Assembly: GCA_029261155.1 (NCBI GenBank)
Contig: JAJDBW010000040.1
Span: 1 to 64,000 of the forward strand
Length of the DNA: 64,000 nucleotides
Direction of reading: 5' to 3'
From: Nitrospirota bacterium
GTDB taxonomy: Bacteria > Nitrospirota > Nitrospiria > SBBL01 > JAADHI01
A program made the translations under genes and the position numbers. Below, in pieces: positions 27,247 to 35,511 of this stretch. Within the stretch, counting starts at the first letter, position 1. Each line of letters begins with the position of its first letter. The notes under the pieces are model-generated. The model saw only the letters and a list, made by a program, of their open reading frames with translations, was not told the DNA's origin and ran no database searches.

Positions 27247-27291
27247 AGAAGTTTAAACTTCTACACAACGAAATTCTAAAGGACCTTTAGA
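27247..27291. promoter_or_regulatory. Two palindromes between pilB and pilC
   Basis: A perfect 16-bp palindrome, AGAAGTTTAAACTTCT (27247-27262), and a 17-bp one with a central A, TCTAAAGGACCTTTAGA (27275-27291), lie about 12 nt apart in the 212-nt gap. They are either operator sites or parts of an RNA processing structure; neither has a T-run. Confidence 0.5.
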
Positions 27292-27393
27292 TTTCCTAAA
27301 CTTAGACCCTTTTTCCGACCCAAACATCTTCATTTTCTCTTGGCATCTATATTGCTCATATCTGTAGAGCGAACTTTTGTAACTGGAACTATC

Positions 27394-28623
27394 ATGCCAA
27401 ATTTCCAATATCGCGCACGAGATAAATCCGGAACCCTTTTCTCAGGCAGCCTCGAAACCCACGGGCGCGACGCCGTCGCATCCTACTTGGACGGCCTGGG
27501 TTATTATCCGGTTTCCATCAAGCAAGAGGGCACCGGATTCAATATCGACTTCGGAAAAAAGTTCAATCAGATTCAACCGATTCAGGCGAAAGACCTTATT
27601 GTGTTCTCCCGACAAATGGCAACATTGGTCGGCGCAGGCGTTCCCATCCTCTCCAGCTTCGATTCGCTAATGGAACAAACAACAAATTACCGACTAAAAC
27701 AGGTTATTCAACGTGTCCGACGAGACATCGAAACCGGAAGTTCTTTTTCTGGAGCCATAGAAAAACATCCTGAAGCCTTTTCCAATCTGTATGTCAGCAT
27801 GGTGCGTGCCGGTGAAACCGGGGGTGTGCTCGACGAAATTCTTTATCGTCTTGCAGCCGTTGCGGAACAAGAAGAAGAAACAAGAAGCCGCATTAAATCG
27901 GCAACCATGCATCCGATGATCATCGTAGGGACACTGATTCTTGCTGCTATCGTTATTCTCACTTGGGTCATCCCCAAGTTTGAGGCCATCTATGCAAAGT
28001 CAACGATAAAACTACCGCTGCCCACGCGTATCTTGATCGGCATTAACACAATTTTCCATAGCTATTGGCCGGTCATGCTACTCCTCGTTGCAGGAAGCAT
28101 TTGGGGCTTGAGACACTATGTCGGAACAAAGGCGGGAAGGCAGGTTTGGGATCGGTTGAAATTGAAAATACCCATATTCGGGCCAATCTTTTTAAAGGTC
28201 GCACTTTCTCGGTTTTCCCGGACTTTCGGAACCCTAATCCGGAGTGGCCTGCCCATGCTCGAAACGCTGGACGTGGTCTCGGGAACCGTGGGCAATGTCG
28301 TGATTTCCGATGTCGTTCTTAGAATTCGCGAAGCAGCTCGGGAGGGTCGCGGTGTGGTTCAACCCATGAAAGAAAGTCTGTTTTTTCCATCTTCCATTAC
28401 GCAAATGGTGGCCATCGGAGAAGAAACAGGTCAAATGGACGAGATGATGACTAAAGTTTCCGAATATTACGACCGAGAAGTCGATCATGCCATTCGGAAC
28501 CTAACCAGCGCCCTAGAACCCGTCTTATTGATCACCATCGGCACCGTGGTGCTCTTTTTTGCGCTGGCCATTTTTATGCCCTGGTGGAACATGATGGAAG
28601 TCTTTAAAGCCGGAGGACCTTAA
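27394..28623 (+). CDS. pilC: Type IV pilus inner-membrane platform protein PilC
   Basis: 409 residues from the ATG at 27394 (MPNFQYRARDKSG, the canonical PilC/GspF beginning). It has two T2SSF domains (about 70-195 and 275-395), each ending in hydrophobic helices (IIVGTLILAAIVILTWVIP; LLITIGTVVLFFALAIFMPW), with the family motif FSRQMATLVGAGVPI and the GLPMLETLDVV repeat. It couples PilB to pilin assembly. It precedes the prepilin genes. Confidence 0.94.
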   Translation: MPNFQYRARDKSGTLFSGSLETHGRDAVASYLDGLGYYPVSIKQEGTGFNIDFGKKFNQIQPIQAKDLIVFSRQMATLVGAGVPILSSFDSLMEQTTNYRLKQVIQRVRRDIETGSSFSGAIEKHPEAFSNLYVSMVRAGETGGVLDEILYRLAAVAEQEEETRSRIKSATMHPMIIVGTLILAAIVILTWVIPKFEAIYAKSTIKLPLPTRILIGINTIFHSYWPVMLLLVAGSIWGLRHYVGTKAGRQVWDRLKLKIPIFGPIFLKVALSRFSRTFGTLIRSGLPMLETLDVVSGTVGNVVISDVVLRIREAAREGRGVVQPMKESLFFPSSITQMVAIGEETGQMDEMMTKVSEYYDREVDHAIRNLTSALEPVLLITIGTVVLFFALAIFMPWWNMMEVFKAGGP

Positions 28624-28684
28624 TGTTTCGATTTCAAGTGGCTCGACCGAAGACAAAACACACAAGGATGTGGAGGATAGAGCA

Positions 28685-29212
28685 ATGCGAATGAATTCAA
28701 AAGGCTATACCTTAATTGAGTTGATTACCGTCATGGTCATCATGGGCGTTTTGACCGGCCTTGCGGTCAACCGCTACCACGACCTAACTCAAGACGCGAA
28801 TATCTCCGCCACCAAAGGCAACTTGGGCACGATGCGGGCAGGAATCACCTTGATTCATGCAAAGGCCCTGATTACGGGCATCAGCGCCTCCAATCCGGAA
28901 TGGCCAAGCGTATCGGAGCTGAACAACAATAGCCTTGATGCCTCGCGGCCCGCAGCATTGGCAAACCTTAAATTAATAGAAGGGCCCTCTGGCGGCGTTT
29001 GCGCTTCCGCCTGCATGCCCGAAAGTATGGTTTCAAATCTAGCCAGTCTAGCAGCACGTAAGACCATCGTCGCGGCCACCACGGCCCAAGCCGACGCCCG
29101 TATTCCTCCGGGAGGACCGGGCGCATGGGCCTACGACCCTGCAACCGGTCAACTCTATCCAAATCAAGCAACACCCAACGATAGTCGAGGCATCCCTGCC
29201 AATCAATGGTAG
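28685..29212 (+). CDS. Type IV prepilin-like protein
   Basis: 175 residues from the ATG at 28685 (GGAGG 8 nt upstream). The leader cleavage site is SKG|YTLIEL, with Tyr instead of Phe at +1 and Glu at +5, followed by the hydrophobic N-terminal helix (ITVMVIMGVLTGLAV). The globular part has a Cys pair (CASAC) and a Pro/Gly-rich end. It is one of two major-pilin-like genes; which forms the fibre is unknown. Confidence 0.85.
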   Translation: MRMNSKGYTLIELITVMVIMGVLTGLAVNRYHDLTQDANISATKGNLGTMRAGITLIHAKALITGISASNPEWPSVSELNNNSLDASRPAALANLKLIEGPSGGVCASACMPESMVSNLASLAARKTIVAATTAQADARIPPGGPGAWAYDPATGQLYPNQATPNDSRGIPANQW

Positions 29213-29254
29213 TGGGTATTAACCATCATCATAAACATAAAAAGGAGAAACGGA

Positions 29255-29731
29255 ATGAAAGCATTTCACAAGGCACTTCGAAACCAGAAAGGCTTTACCT
29301 TAATCGAGTTGGTCATCATGATTGTCATCGTTGGCCTCCTCTCGGTCGTGGCCATCCCCACATTCGTGGATATGCAAACAGATGCACAAGCCGGGGCGAA
29401 TGTGGCCTGGGTCGGCGGACTGAGAAGCTGTTTGGCGATCAATTTTGCCGGTGAACGTCTTGGAAAAAGCCCGACACCTAGCGCAACGACGATCGCTGGA
29501 CCAGCGCTCCCAGCCAATGGAGATACGGTAACGGAGATCAATGGCTGCATCTCGGGCTCATCGATGCCCGCTTCCTTGACCGCCCCCGGTGCTGGCGTCA
29601 CCTGGACTGGCGTCGCACCTTTGATTGCCGGCGGAACACCGACAAGTGTCACCTGGACCTTGGCTGCAGGAACGACAGTAGGTGACCCAAGTAACATCTC
29701 TTGCAGCACCCCGGCGACCCACAACTGCTAG
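29255..29731 (+). CDS. Type IV major pilin candidate (PilA/GspG-like)
   Basis: 158 residues. It has a short basic leader, cleavage at QKG|FTLIELV with Glu+5, and a long hydrophobic helix (IMIVIVGLLSVVAIPTFVDM). The small, Gly/Thr/Ala-rich head has four Cys (RSCLA, NGCISG, NISC, HNC), giving two possible disulphides including a C-terminal loop. A strong AAAAGGAG precedes the ATG. Size, leader and position directly before the minor pilins make it the better major-pilin candidate. Confidence 0.85.
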   Translation: MKAFHKALRNQKGFTLIELVIMIVIVGLLSVVAIPTFVDMQTDAQAGANVAWVGGLRSCLAINFAGERLGKSPTPSATTIAGPALPANGDTVTEINGCISGSSMPASLTAPGAGVTWTGVAPLIAGGTPTSVTWTLAAGTTVGDPSNISCSTPATHNC

Positions 29732-29734
29732 CCG

Positions 29735-30244
29735 ATGAGGCCGGAATGCCGGCGTGGCTTTACGCTGATCGAGGTTGTGATTACGCTGATTGTCACGGCC
29801 GTATTGACGATATCGGCTTTTTCCATGATCGACCTCAGTGGCTCGCGGGCCAGCGCAGCCGCCCATAAATTGGCGGCGGACCTGCGCTATGCACAGCGTT
29901 TAGCCAATACCAGTCGGGTTCGCCACGGGGTTGAGGTGACGAATGCCACCAGCTACCGCGTTTTTCGGGATGATGGAGGCGGCGGAACCACGGTCTCAAA
30001 CCCGATGACCGGTTCCCCCTTCGTTGTCGTCATGGGTGCCGATTTTATCGGAGTGTCGCTGACAACGACCCTAGGCGGTGCGCCGCCGAAGGCCCAGTTT
30101 GATTCCATCGGGCGCCCCTTCGAAGGCAGCGTAGCACCAGTGCCCATTGTTTCAGGTGCAAATGTAATCAACCTGCTGGCTTCGGGCACGCCAGCGGAGA
30201 TCGTCACGGTCGAACCCAACACGGGTCTCATAAGGATCAATTAA
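29735..30244 (+). CDS. Minor prepilin, FimT/GspH type
   Basis: 169 residues. Leader RRG|FTLIEVV with Glu+5; the helix is followed by a GspH-like head (LAADLRYAQRLANTSRVRHGVEVTNATSYRVF). It is the first of four prepilin genes in H-I-J-K order, the standard order of minor pilins that prime assembly and sit at the pilus tip. It starts 3 nt after the preceding stop. Confidence 0.85.
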   Translation: MRPECRRGFTLIEVVITLIVTAVLTISAFSMIDLSGSRASAAAHKLAADLRYAQRLANTSRVRHGVEVTNATSYRVFRDDGGGGTTVSNPMTGSPFVVVMGADFIGVSLTTTLGGAPPKAQFDSIGRPFEGSVAPVPIVSGANVINLLASGTPAEIVTVEPNTGLIRIN

Positions 30245-30805
30245 GTGAATAAGACGAAAGGAAGTATGTCGCATCCGCGCAATTTCAAATTGCAAGGCGG
30301 TTTTACCTTGATCGAGGTCATTCTGGTCATCGTGGTCCTTTCCATTGGGCTCACCGGCCTCCTCGTTTATGTCAGCCAAGCCGCGCAAGATAGCGCTTAT
30401 GCCCACAATATCTCCACGGCCACGACCTTGGCCCAAGACCTGATGGAGGAAATCCGTTCGAAGTGTTGGGACGAAACCGCCACAGCAACGGCGGTTTGTT
30501 CAGGTGCAGTCACTGCCTCCGCGATCGGCGCGGACGGCGGCGAGGGCCGCGCGGCCTACGACGACGTGGACGACTTCAACAGTCTGCCCGTTGCTGGAAA
30601 CACGCCGCCTCAGGATTCACAAGGCCTCGCAATGGCGGCTTTTCCCTACTTCACCCAAAGCGCCTCAGTGTGTTACGTGGCTTCTACGGCTCTGGACACC
30701 TGCATCGCAGGTCCGACGGACTATAAGCGGGCATCGGTAACGATTTCTTGGTCCGCCGCCGATCAAGTCAATGTCGTCAATGTGTTTTCTAATCATGAGA
30801 TGTAA
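30245..30805 (+). CDS. Minor prepilin, PilV/GspI type
   Basis: 186 residues from a GTG that directly follows the previous stop (AAGGA 6-8 nt upstream). An ATG at 30266 is less well spaced from its SD. The leader ends QGG|FTLIEV, Glu+5, with IVVLSIGLTGLLVYVSQAAQ as the helix; the 'LAQDLMEEIRSKCWDE' segment is typical of PilV/GspI. It carries several Cys and an acidic head. Confidence 0.85.
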   Translation: MNKTKGSMSHPRNFKLQGGFTLIEVILVIVVLSIGLTGLLVYVSQAAQDSAYAHNISTATTLAQDLMEEIRSKCWDETATATAVCSGAVTASAIGADGGEGRAAYDDVDDFNSLPVAGNTPPQDSQGLAMAAFPYFTQSASVCYVASTALDTCIAGPTDYKRASVTISWSAADQVNVVNVFSNHEM

Positions 30806-30808
30806 GCG

Positions 30809-31348
30809 ATGAAGGTCATAAAGAACGAAGCAGGATATTCTCTCATCGAAGCGATCATCGTTATCGTCATCTTAGGCGTTCTCGGTGTGATCGTGGCCAC
30901 GCCCTTGATCGAAACCGGCATCGGCTGGCAGCAAGTCAGCAGCCGAAAAAATGTGATGCAGCTGGCCCGCCTGGGGATGGACAAGATGGTCAGGGAACTT
31001 CGGAACATGCAAAAGGTGGCCGGAAACAGTCCGAACCTCTCCATTAATTCGACGGCGAATTGCATCAGTTTTACGACGGTGGAAAACCAGAACCTCACTT
31101 TCAATTTAAATGGAACGGTTCTGGAAGAATGCAGTGCTTGCGACTGCGGTGCGATTGTGGCCCCCGACAACTTAGCGGTGAATGTCTCGAACTTTACCGT
31201 GAGCTGTTACGACGCGGCCAATACCGCCGTCGCCTGCAACACCGTGACAACGGTACGAAGAGTATTACTGCAACTTTCAGTGAGCGAGAACGGTGAATCG
31301 GCAAACCTCGATTCGGAAGTCAGCCTTAGAAACTTGCTGGGCGTCTAA
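30809..31348 (+). CDS. Minor prepilin, PilW/GspJ type
   Basis: 179 residues. Leader EAG|YSLIEAI with Glu+5 and Tyr+1; the helix IVIVILGVLGVIVATPLI and the following GMDKMVRELRNMQ fit PilW/GspJ. Its TGA/TAA region overlaps the next gene (TAATG), indicating translational coupling to the propeller-bearing pilin, with which it should form a tip complex. Confidence 0.83.
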   Translation: MKVIKNEAGYSLIEAIIVIVILGVLGVIVATPLIETGIGWQQVSSRKNVMQLARLGMDKMVRELRNMQKVAGNSPNLSINSTANCISFTTVENQNLTFNLNGTVLEECSACDCGAIVAPDNLAVNVSNFTVSCYDAANTAVACNTVTTVRRVLLQLSVSENGESANLDSEVSLRNLLGV

Positions 31349-33105
31349 TGTCGGTTCTATCCGATGAGCGAGGGGTCTCGATTGTTGCGGTGATTCTCAT
31401 GATGCTCCTCATTTCGGTGATGGGGCAGGTTTTGGTATCGATGGTGATTACAGAAAATAGGAGTGCGCCAAAACAAATGCAAGTAACACAAGCGCAATTT
31501 ATCGCGGAAACGGGGATTGATCGGGCCCTACGTTACCTTCTGAAGCGGGAGGACGGAACCTGCACAATCTGTACCTGTGCGTCCATCAACGGCCATGCGG
31601 CGATGACGAACATTCCATCGGGTGCAGGCACTTTTACGGTGACCACAGCATTGGACGCGCCCGCGATCCCGACCACAATTACGGGCGGCTTAAACAATAC
31701 CGACATCACCTCGAACATTCCCGTGCTTGCCTTGGGGGGCTATGGTCCCTATGGGCGCATTATGATCGATCGCGAAATGATCGATTGCCAAAACCTGAGC
31801 GTCAACCCCTTTTCAAACTGCCGCCGTGGAATCGATCTCACGCAGACCTCAACCCACGCTGGACCCGCCGTAGCCACGCGTGTCGCCCAAAATCAATGCC
31901 GGATCACCTCCGCGGGCACGGTCCCTTCCGAGACCCTGCCCGCGGAAAGGGTGATTACGGCAGCCGTCTCCCTGCAAGCGGGTTGGGCGGTGGGTGACGA
32001 CGGCGGGGGCGCGGGCCCCTGCCCAAACAATAATGGCCGGATCGTGCATTGGAACGGCAGCAATTGGACCTGTCAAAACTCCCCGGCCAACCAGAACCTG
32101 AGGGGCGTCTCGATGCTCTCCTATGCGGACGGCTTTGCCGTGGGGGAAGATGGCGGCGGAGGACCGGGTGCTTGCCCAAGCCCAAATAATGCGCGAATAG
32201 CCCGCTGGGACGGGGTCGCTTGGAATCTGCAATGCTCCCCCTCCAATCAAATTCTAAATTCGGTGTCCATGATTTCCTCTCAAGACGGCTTTGCAGTTGG
32301 CGATGAGGGCAACGGCGGCGGCGGAGCCTGCACCAATAACCGAGCACGTATCGTCCAATGGAACGGCGCGACCTGGAATTGCCTCGCCTCCCCTGCCAAC
32401 CAAAACCTCAATGGGGTTTCGATGCTGGATACCGACAATGACGGCATTGCGGAAGACGGCTTTGCCGTGGGAGATAATGGCGGTGGCGGCGGAAATCCTT
32501 GCCCAAATAACAACGGCCGAATTATCCGATGGAACGTCCCCGTGCCGGGGGCATGGACCTGCCTGCTTTCTCCATCCAACCAAGACCTCAACGGTGTAGA
32601 CATGGTCTCGATCAACGACGGCTTTGCCGTGGGAGATCGTGGCGGTGGCGGTGGCGGCGCCTGTACAAATGGTCGGGCGCGTCTGCTCCGGTGGAATGGC
32701 GCGGCCTGGAATTGCGTGGCTTCCCCCGCGACATTTTTTTTCACCCGGAATTTAAATGCGGTTTCGATGCTCGATACGGATGGGGATGGTTTTGCAGAGG
32801 ATGGATGGGCCATCGGCGACCGCTTATTTAACGCCACTTTCGGTTGGTACTTCGTCCGTTGGGATGGAGCCGCCTGGAATTGGATTTTCACCAATACGCC
32901 CGGAATAAACGCAGATAATCTTAGAGGCATTCACATGCTCTCCCCCACCGACGGCTGGGCCGTCGGCGACAACGGCGTTATTCTCCATTGGGACGGCCTC
33001 AACTGGAACGTCGATCCGCAATCCCAAAACGTCAACGAAAATTTAAGAAGCGTCTATGTGGTTTCGCCCAATAAGCCGGTTACCGACTGGCGGGAGAATT
33101 TTTAG
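31348..33105 (+). CDS. PilX/GspK-type minor pilin fused to a beta-propeller
   Basis: 585 residues. The N-terminus is a PilX/GspK prepilin: DERG|VSIVAVILMMLLISVMGQVL. It lacks Glu+5, a feature of the K-type subunit that caps pseudopili. Residues 40-210 are a Cys-containing linker domain. Residues 212-575 consist of seven repeats with the core DGFAVGDxGGGG...C..N.GRIxxWNG..W.C, each about 40-60 residues, as expected for a seven-bladed propeller. Repeats 3 and 5 end in DTDNDG and DTDGDG loops (from 361 and 476) resembling EF-hand calcium sites. Inferred role: pilus-tip adhesin in place of PilY1. Confidence 0.82.
   Translation: MSVLSDERGVSIVAVILMMLLISVMGQVLVSMVITENRSAPKQMQVTQAQFIAETGIDRALRYLLKREDGTCTICTCASINGHAAMTNIPSGAGTFTVTTALDAPAIPTTITGGLNNTDITSNIPVLALGGYGPYGRIMIDREMIDCQNLSVNPFSNCRRGIDLTQTSTHAGPAVATRVAQNQCRITSAGTVPSETLPAERVITAAVSLQAGWAVGDDGGGAGPCPNNNGRIVHWNGSNWTCQNSPANQNLRGVSMLSYADGFAVGEDGGGGPGACPSPNNARIARWDGVAWNLQCSPSNQILNSVSMISSQDGFAVGDEGNGGGGACTNNRARIVQWNGATWNCLASPANQNLNGVSMLDTDNDGIAEDGFAVGDNGGGGGNPCPNNNGRIIRWNVPVPGAWTCLLSPSNQDLNGVDMVSINDGFAVGDRGGGGGGACTNGRARLLRWNGAAWNCVASPATFFFTRNLNAVSMLDTDGDGFAEDGWAIGDRLFNATFGWYFVRWDGAAWNWIFTNTPGINADNLRGIHMLSPTDGWAVGDNGVILHWDGLNWNVDPQSQNVNENLRSVYVVSPNKPVTDWRENF
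31981..33087 (+). repeat. Seven in-frame propeller-blade repeats
   Basis: Blade starts, by the (D)G-F/W-A-V/I-G-D/E motif, are at 31981, 32128, 32284, 32455, 32617, 32800 and 32950. Repeats 1-5 keep a Gly-rich loop and a Cys pair flanking RIxxWNG. Repeats 6 and 7 lose the Gly loop and the cysteines. DNA identity between copies is visible but patchy, so these are old protein repeats rather than recent tandem duplications. Confidence 0.8.
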
Positions 33106-33174
33106 CGGGGGCAACCCTAGAAAGATAGATTTGGATTTAAGCATTCACTCGAAGCCTAGATTTAGAAAGGAAGC

Positions 33175-33417
33175 ATGACGACATCGGACATCATCGACAA
33201 AGTCAAAATCCCGAGGCACAAACTCTACTATTTAGAACAAAAGGGCTATATCACGCCGAAAAGAATCCCAATGGGCGACTTGGAAGTACGAGAATTTGAC
33301 GATCAAGACCTGCTGAAAGTCGGCCTCATCTGGAAGTATCTTCAAAAAGGCTTTAAACACAAGGTGGCCTACGAAAAGGCCTTAAAAGAACTCCAACAAA
33401 ACGGCCATGGAGGCTAA
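33175..33417 (+). CDS. MerR-like HTH protein in the pil locus
   Basis: 80 residues with AAAGGAAG upstream of the ATG. The sequence reads as a lone MerR-type winged helix: IPRHKLYYLEQKGYITPKR, then a VREFDDQDLLKVGLIWKYLQKGF helix pair and a short tail. It has no effector domain. It lies 2 nt before pilM, and its last codons contain the pilM Shine-Dalgarno (GGAGG, 33409-33413), so the two are translationally coupled. A DNA-binding regulator of the pil genes is the simplest inference. Confidence 0.7.
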   Translation: MTTSDIIDKVKIPRHKLYYLEQKGYITPKRIPMGDLEVREFDDQDLLKVGLIWKYLQKGFKHKVAYEKALKELQQNGHGG

Positions 33418-33419
33418 GC

Positions 33420-34433
33420 GTGTTTTTCGGAAATAGAAAACCGTTTTGGGGTATTGATATTGGCTCAGGCTCTTTAAAAGGCGTTCGCCTGCACCGGAAG
33501 GGGAAGGGCTTTGAGCTCGTCGATGCGGCGATTTTTGAGTTCAACGACGAAAATATGCCCTTGAACGAATGCATCTCGGCCTTGCTCGGAAAAAATCTAC
33601 ACAAAGTGAGGGCCGCCATCCATTTTTCTGGGAGAGTGTCACCGGAAGTACAGACCTTGACGCTACCGGTCATGCCGAAAAAAGAATTAATCGAAGCCGT
33701 CCACTGGGAAGCCAGAAAATGGAGCACCTTGCCTCCGGAAGAAATGGTGGTCGATTTTACAATTATGGCCGAGCAAGAGGAAGAGGGCGTGAAGCAGTAC
33801 GAAATTGTGGTTGTGGTCGTGGAGCGGGCAGCCCTGGAAGAACAACTTCAGGCCATCAGCGCCTCGGGACTCAACATTACCGCCGTCGATCTCGCGCCCA
33901 TGGCATTACTCAATACGGCGCGACTTTATTATGAAGATGCGCTCCCCGAAAGTCTGCTCTATGTCGACATGGGGGCCCAAAAAATGGAGATCAACATCGT
34001 GAAGAACGGGGTCATCCGTTTCACGCGCCAAGTGGCCTTAGGCGGCGATGTCATTACCCATGCGATATCGCGAAGCTCTACTTTATCTTTGCCCGAGGCA
34101 GAGGGAAGAAAACGGAAAGAGGGCATCCCTCTAGATGGCCTCTCCCGCAGCGCCATGCTGGAACAAGTGGACCGCTTTATTGTCGAGATTCAACGCTCCG
34201 TCGATTACTACCGGGCCCAATCCCGAGAGAGCGGCATCGATAAAATACTGCTCATGGGCGGCACACCCATGCTCGGGGGATTCTTAGAATATTTCAAAGG
34301 ATTTTTCGATGCAACGGTTGAACTCGACGACTCCTTTTCGAAAACGCCCTGCGACGATCCGGGAATCTCAATGCTTTTGGAGATGTCGCCGCGCTTCTCC
34401 ATGGCCGTCGGCTTGGCCTTAAGGAAGGGTTAA
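33420..34433 (+). CDS. pilM: Type IV pilus alignment protein PilM
   Basis: 337 residues from a GTG. An actin/FtsA-like cytoplasmic ATPase: WGIDIGSGSLKGVRL (phosphate 1), VDMGAQKMEINIV (phosphate 2) and ILLMGGTPMLGGFLEYF (adenosine motif). It binds the PilN N-terminus and links the motor to the periplasmic alignment complex. TAATG overlap with pilN. Confidence 0.92.
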   Translation: MFFGNRKPFWGIDIGSGSLKGVRLHRKGKGFELVDAAIFEFNDENMPLNECISALLGKNLHKVRAAIHFSGRVSPEVQTLTLPVMPKKELIEAVHWEARKWSTLPPEEMVVDFTIMAEQEEEGVKQYEIVVVVVERAALEEQLQAISASGLNITAVDLAPMALLNTARLYYEDALPESLLYVDMGAQKMEINIVKNGVIRFTRQVALGGDVITHAISRSSTLSLPEAEGRKRKEGIPLDGLSRSAMLEQVDRFIVEIQRSVDYYRAQSRESGIDKILLMGGTPMLGGFLEYFKGFFDATVELDDSFSKTPCDDPGISMLLEMSPRFSMAVGLALRKG

Positions 34434-35020
34434 TGCATTTTCAACAAATCAATTTACTGGAGGCGATGACCCTTGGGGACAAGGACCACTTTGCCCTTCA
34501 AACCCACTGGATCGCTTGGGCGCTTGCCGGTTTAATTTTATTGACTGGTCTCGGCGTCTACAAGAAAGGAAGTGAGATCACCGTCCTCCACAACGATATC
34601 GCCGGTCTCCAAAGGAAAAAAGTTTTTTTAACGGAAGAGATGGGCGCAGCCGAAGCCGCCATGAAAGATGTTGTTCAAATCCTGGCCCTCACCTTGTCGA
34701 AGCGCATTCATTGGTCAAATTTAATGCGCGAAGTCAGCTTGCTTATTCCAGAAGGCGTCTGGATTACACGTTGGGAATCGTTCTTGCCGCAATTGGAAAA
34801 AGGCAAGCCCGCGCCGCAAGGCAAACCAAAACTTCAAGAAGGCCAACCTCAGGTTAAGTTCGCTGGCGAGGCCCTTTCCCAAGAACGCTTAACCCGATTT
34901 TTATCGGGGCTTGAGAACTCTCCCTTAATTTTAAACACGCGGCTCGTCCACGCGCGGCAAATTAAAGACGAGGTCCATTTCGAAATGGTGGTGACTCTAA
35001 AGACGGAGCAAGCATCGTGA
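34433..35020 (+). CDS. pilN: Type IV pilus alignment protein PilN
   Basis: 195 residues. A short cytoplasmic N-terminus with the PilM-binding INLLEA motif is followed by one TM helix (WIAWALAGLILLTGLGVY), a coiled coil and a ferredoxin-like periplasmic domain (LMREVSLLIPEGVWITRWE). Overlaps pilO by 4 nt. Confidence 0.88.
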   Translation: MHFQQINLLEAMTLGDKDHFALQTHWIAWALAGLILLTGLGVYKKGSEITVLHNDIAGLQRKKVFLTEEMGAAEAAMKDVVQILALTLSKRIHWSNLMREVSLLIPEGVWITRWESFLPQLEKGKPAPQGKPKLQEGQPQVKFAGEALSQERLTRFLSGLENSPLILNTRLVHARQIKDEVHFEMVVTLKTEQAS

Positions 35021-35511
35021 GGACGCTCATCGCCCGCCATAAAATCGTCCTCGTCTTATTCGCGCTGTGGCTCTTTGTCGCTTATGTTTTTTTCCTTCGC
35101 CTTGAAGAAAAGCAAGGCCTGGTTGGGCAAGTGACTTTACTCCAGCAGGAAATCGCCGTCTTGCCGCAGCCTGCCGCTGATCGCAGAATGAAGGACATGG
35201 GAGAGACCTTTTCTTGGATCGATTCCATGCCCGACTTTTTAATGGACCTGACGAAATGGGCAAAAAAACGTTCGATTGTTATCGTGACGATCGAACCGGA
35301 AAAAACGGACTATAAGGAAGGCTATATCGAACAGCCGGTAAAACTCGAACTGCAAGGGCGCTTCCGGACCATTGGGGAGTATCTGACTTTTCTCGAGGAT
35401 CTGCCGAGACCGGTACAGGTGACGGGTCTACAGATCACAAGCCCCGAAACCGTGGCGCCGGATATTCTGGCACGCCTAAATCTTGTGGTCTACATTAGGG
35501 ATGCGACATGA
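35017..35511 (+). CDS. pilO: Type IV pilus alignment protein PilO
   Basis: 164 residues from a GTG. One N-terminal TM (KIVLVLFALWLFVAYVFFL), a coiled coil and a ferredoxin-like fold with the family pattern FLMDLTKWAKKRSIVIVTIEP and GRFRTIGEYLTFLEDLPRPVQV. It pairs with PilN. Overlaps pilP by 4 nt (ATGA). Confidence 0.88.
   Translation: MRTLIARHKIVLVLFALWLFVAYVFFLRLEEKQGLVGQVTLLQQEIAVLPQPAADRRMKDMGETFSWIDSMPDFLMDLTKWAKKRSIVIVTIEPEKTDYKEGYIEQPVKLELQGRFRTIGEYLTFLEDLPRPVQVTGLQITSPETVAPDILARLNLVVYIRDAT

Noticed and set aside
31981-33087. Tandem DNA repeat or CRISPR-like array
   Set aside because: Repeats are in frame, unequal in length and protein-level only; no conserved spacer structure.
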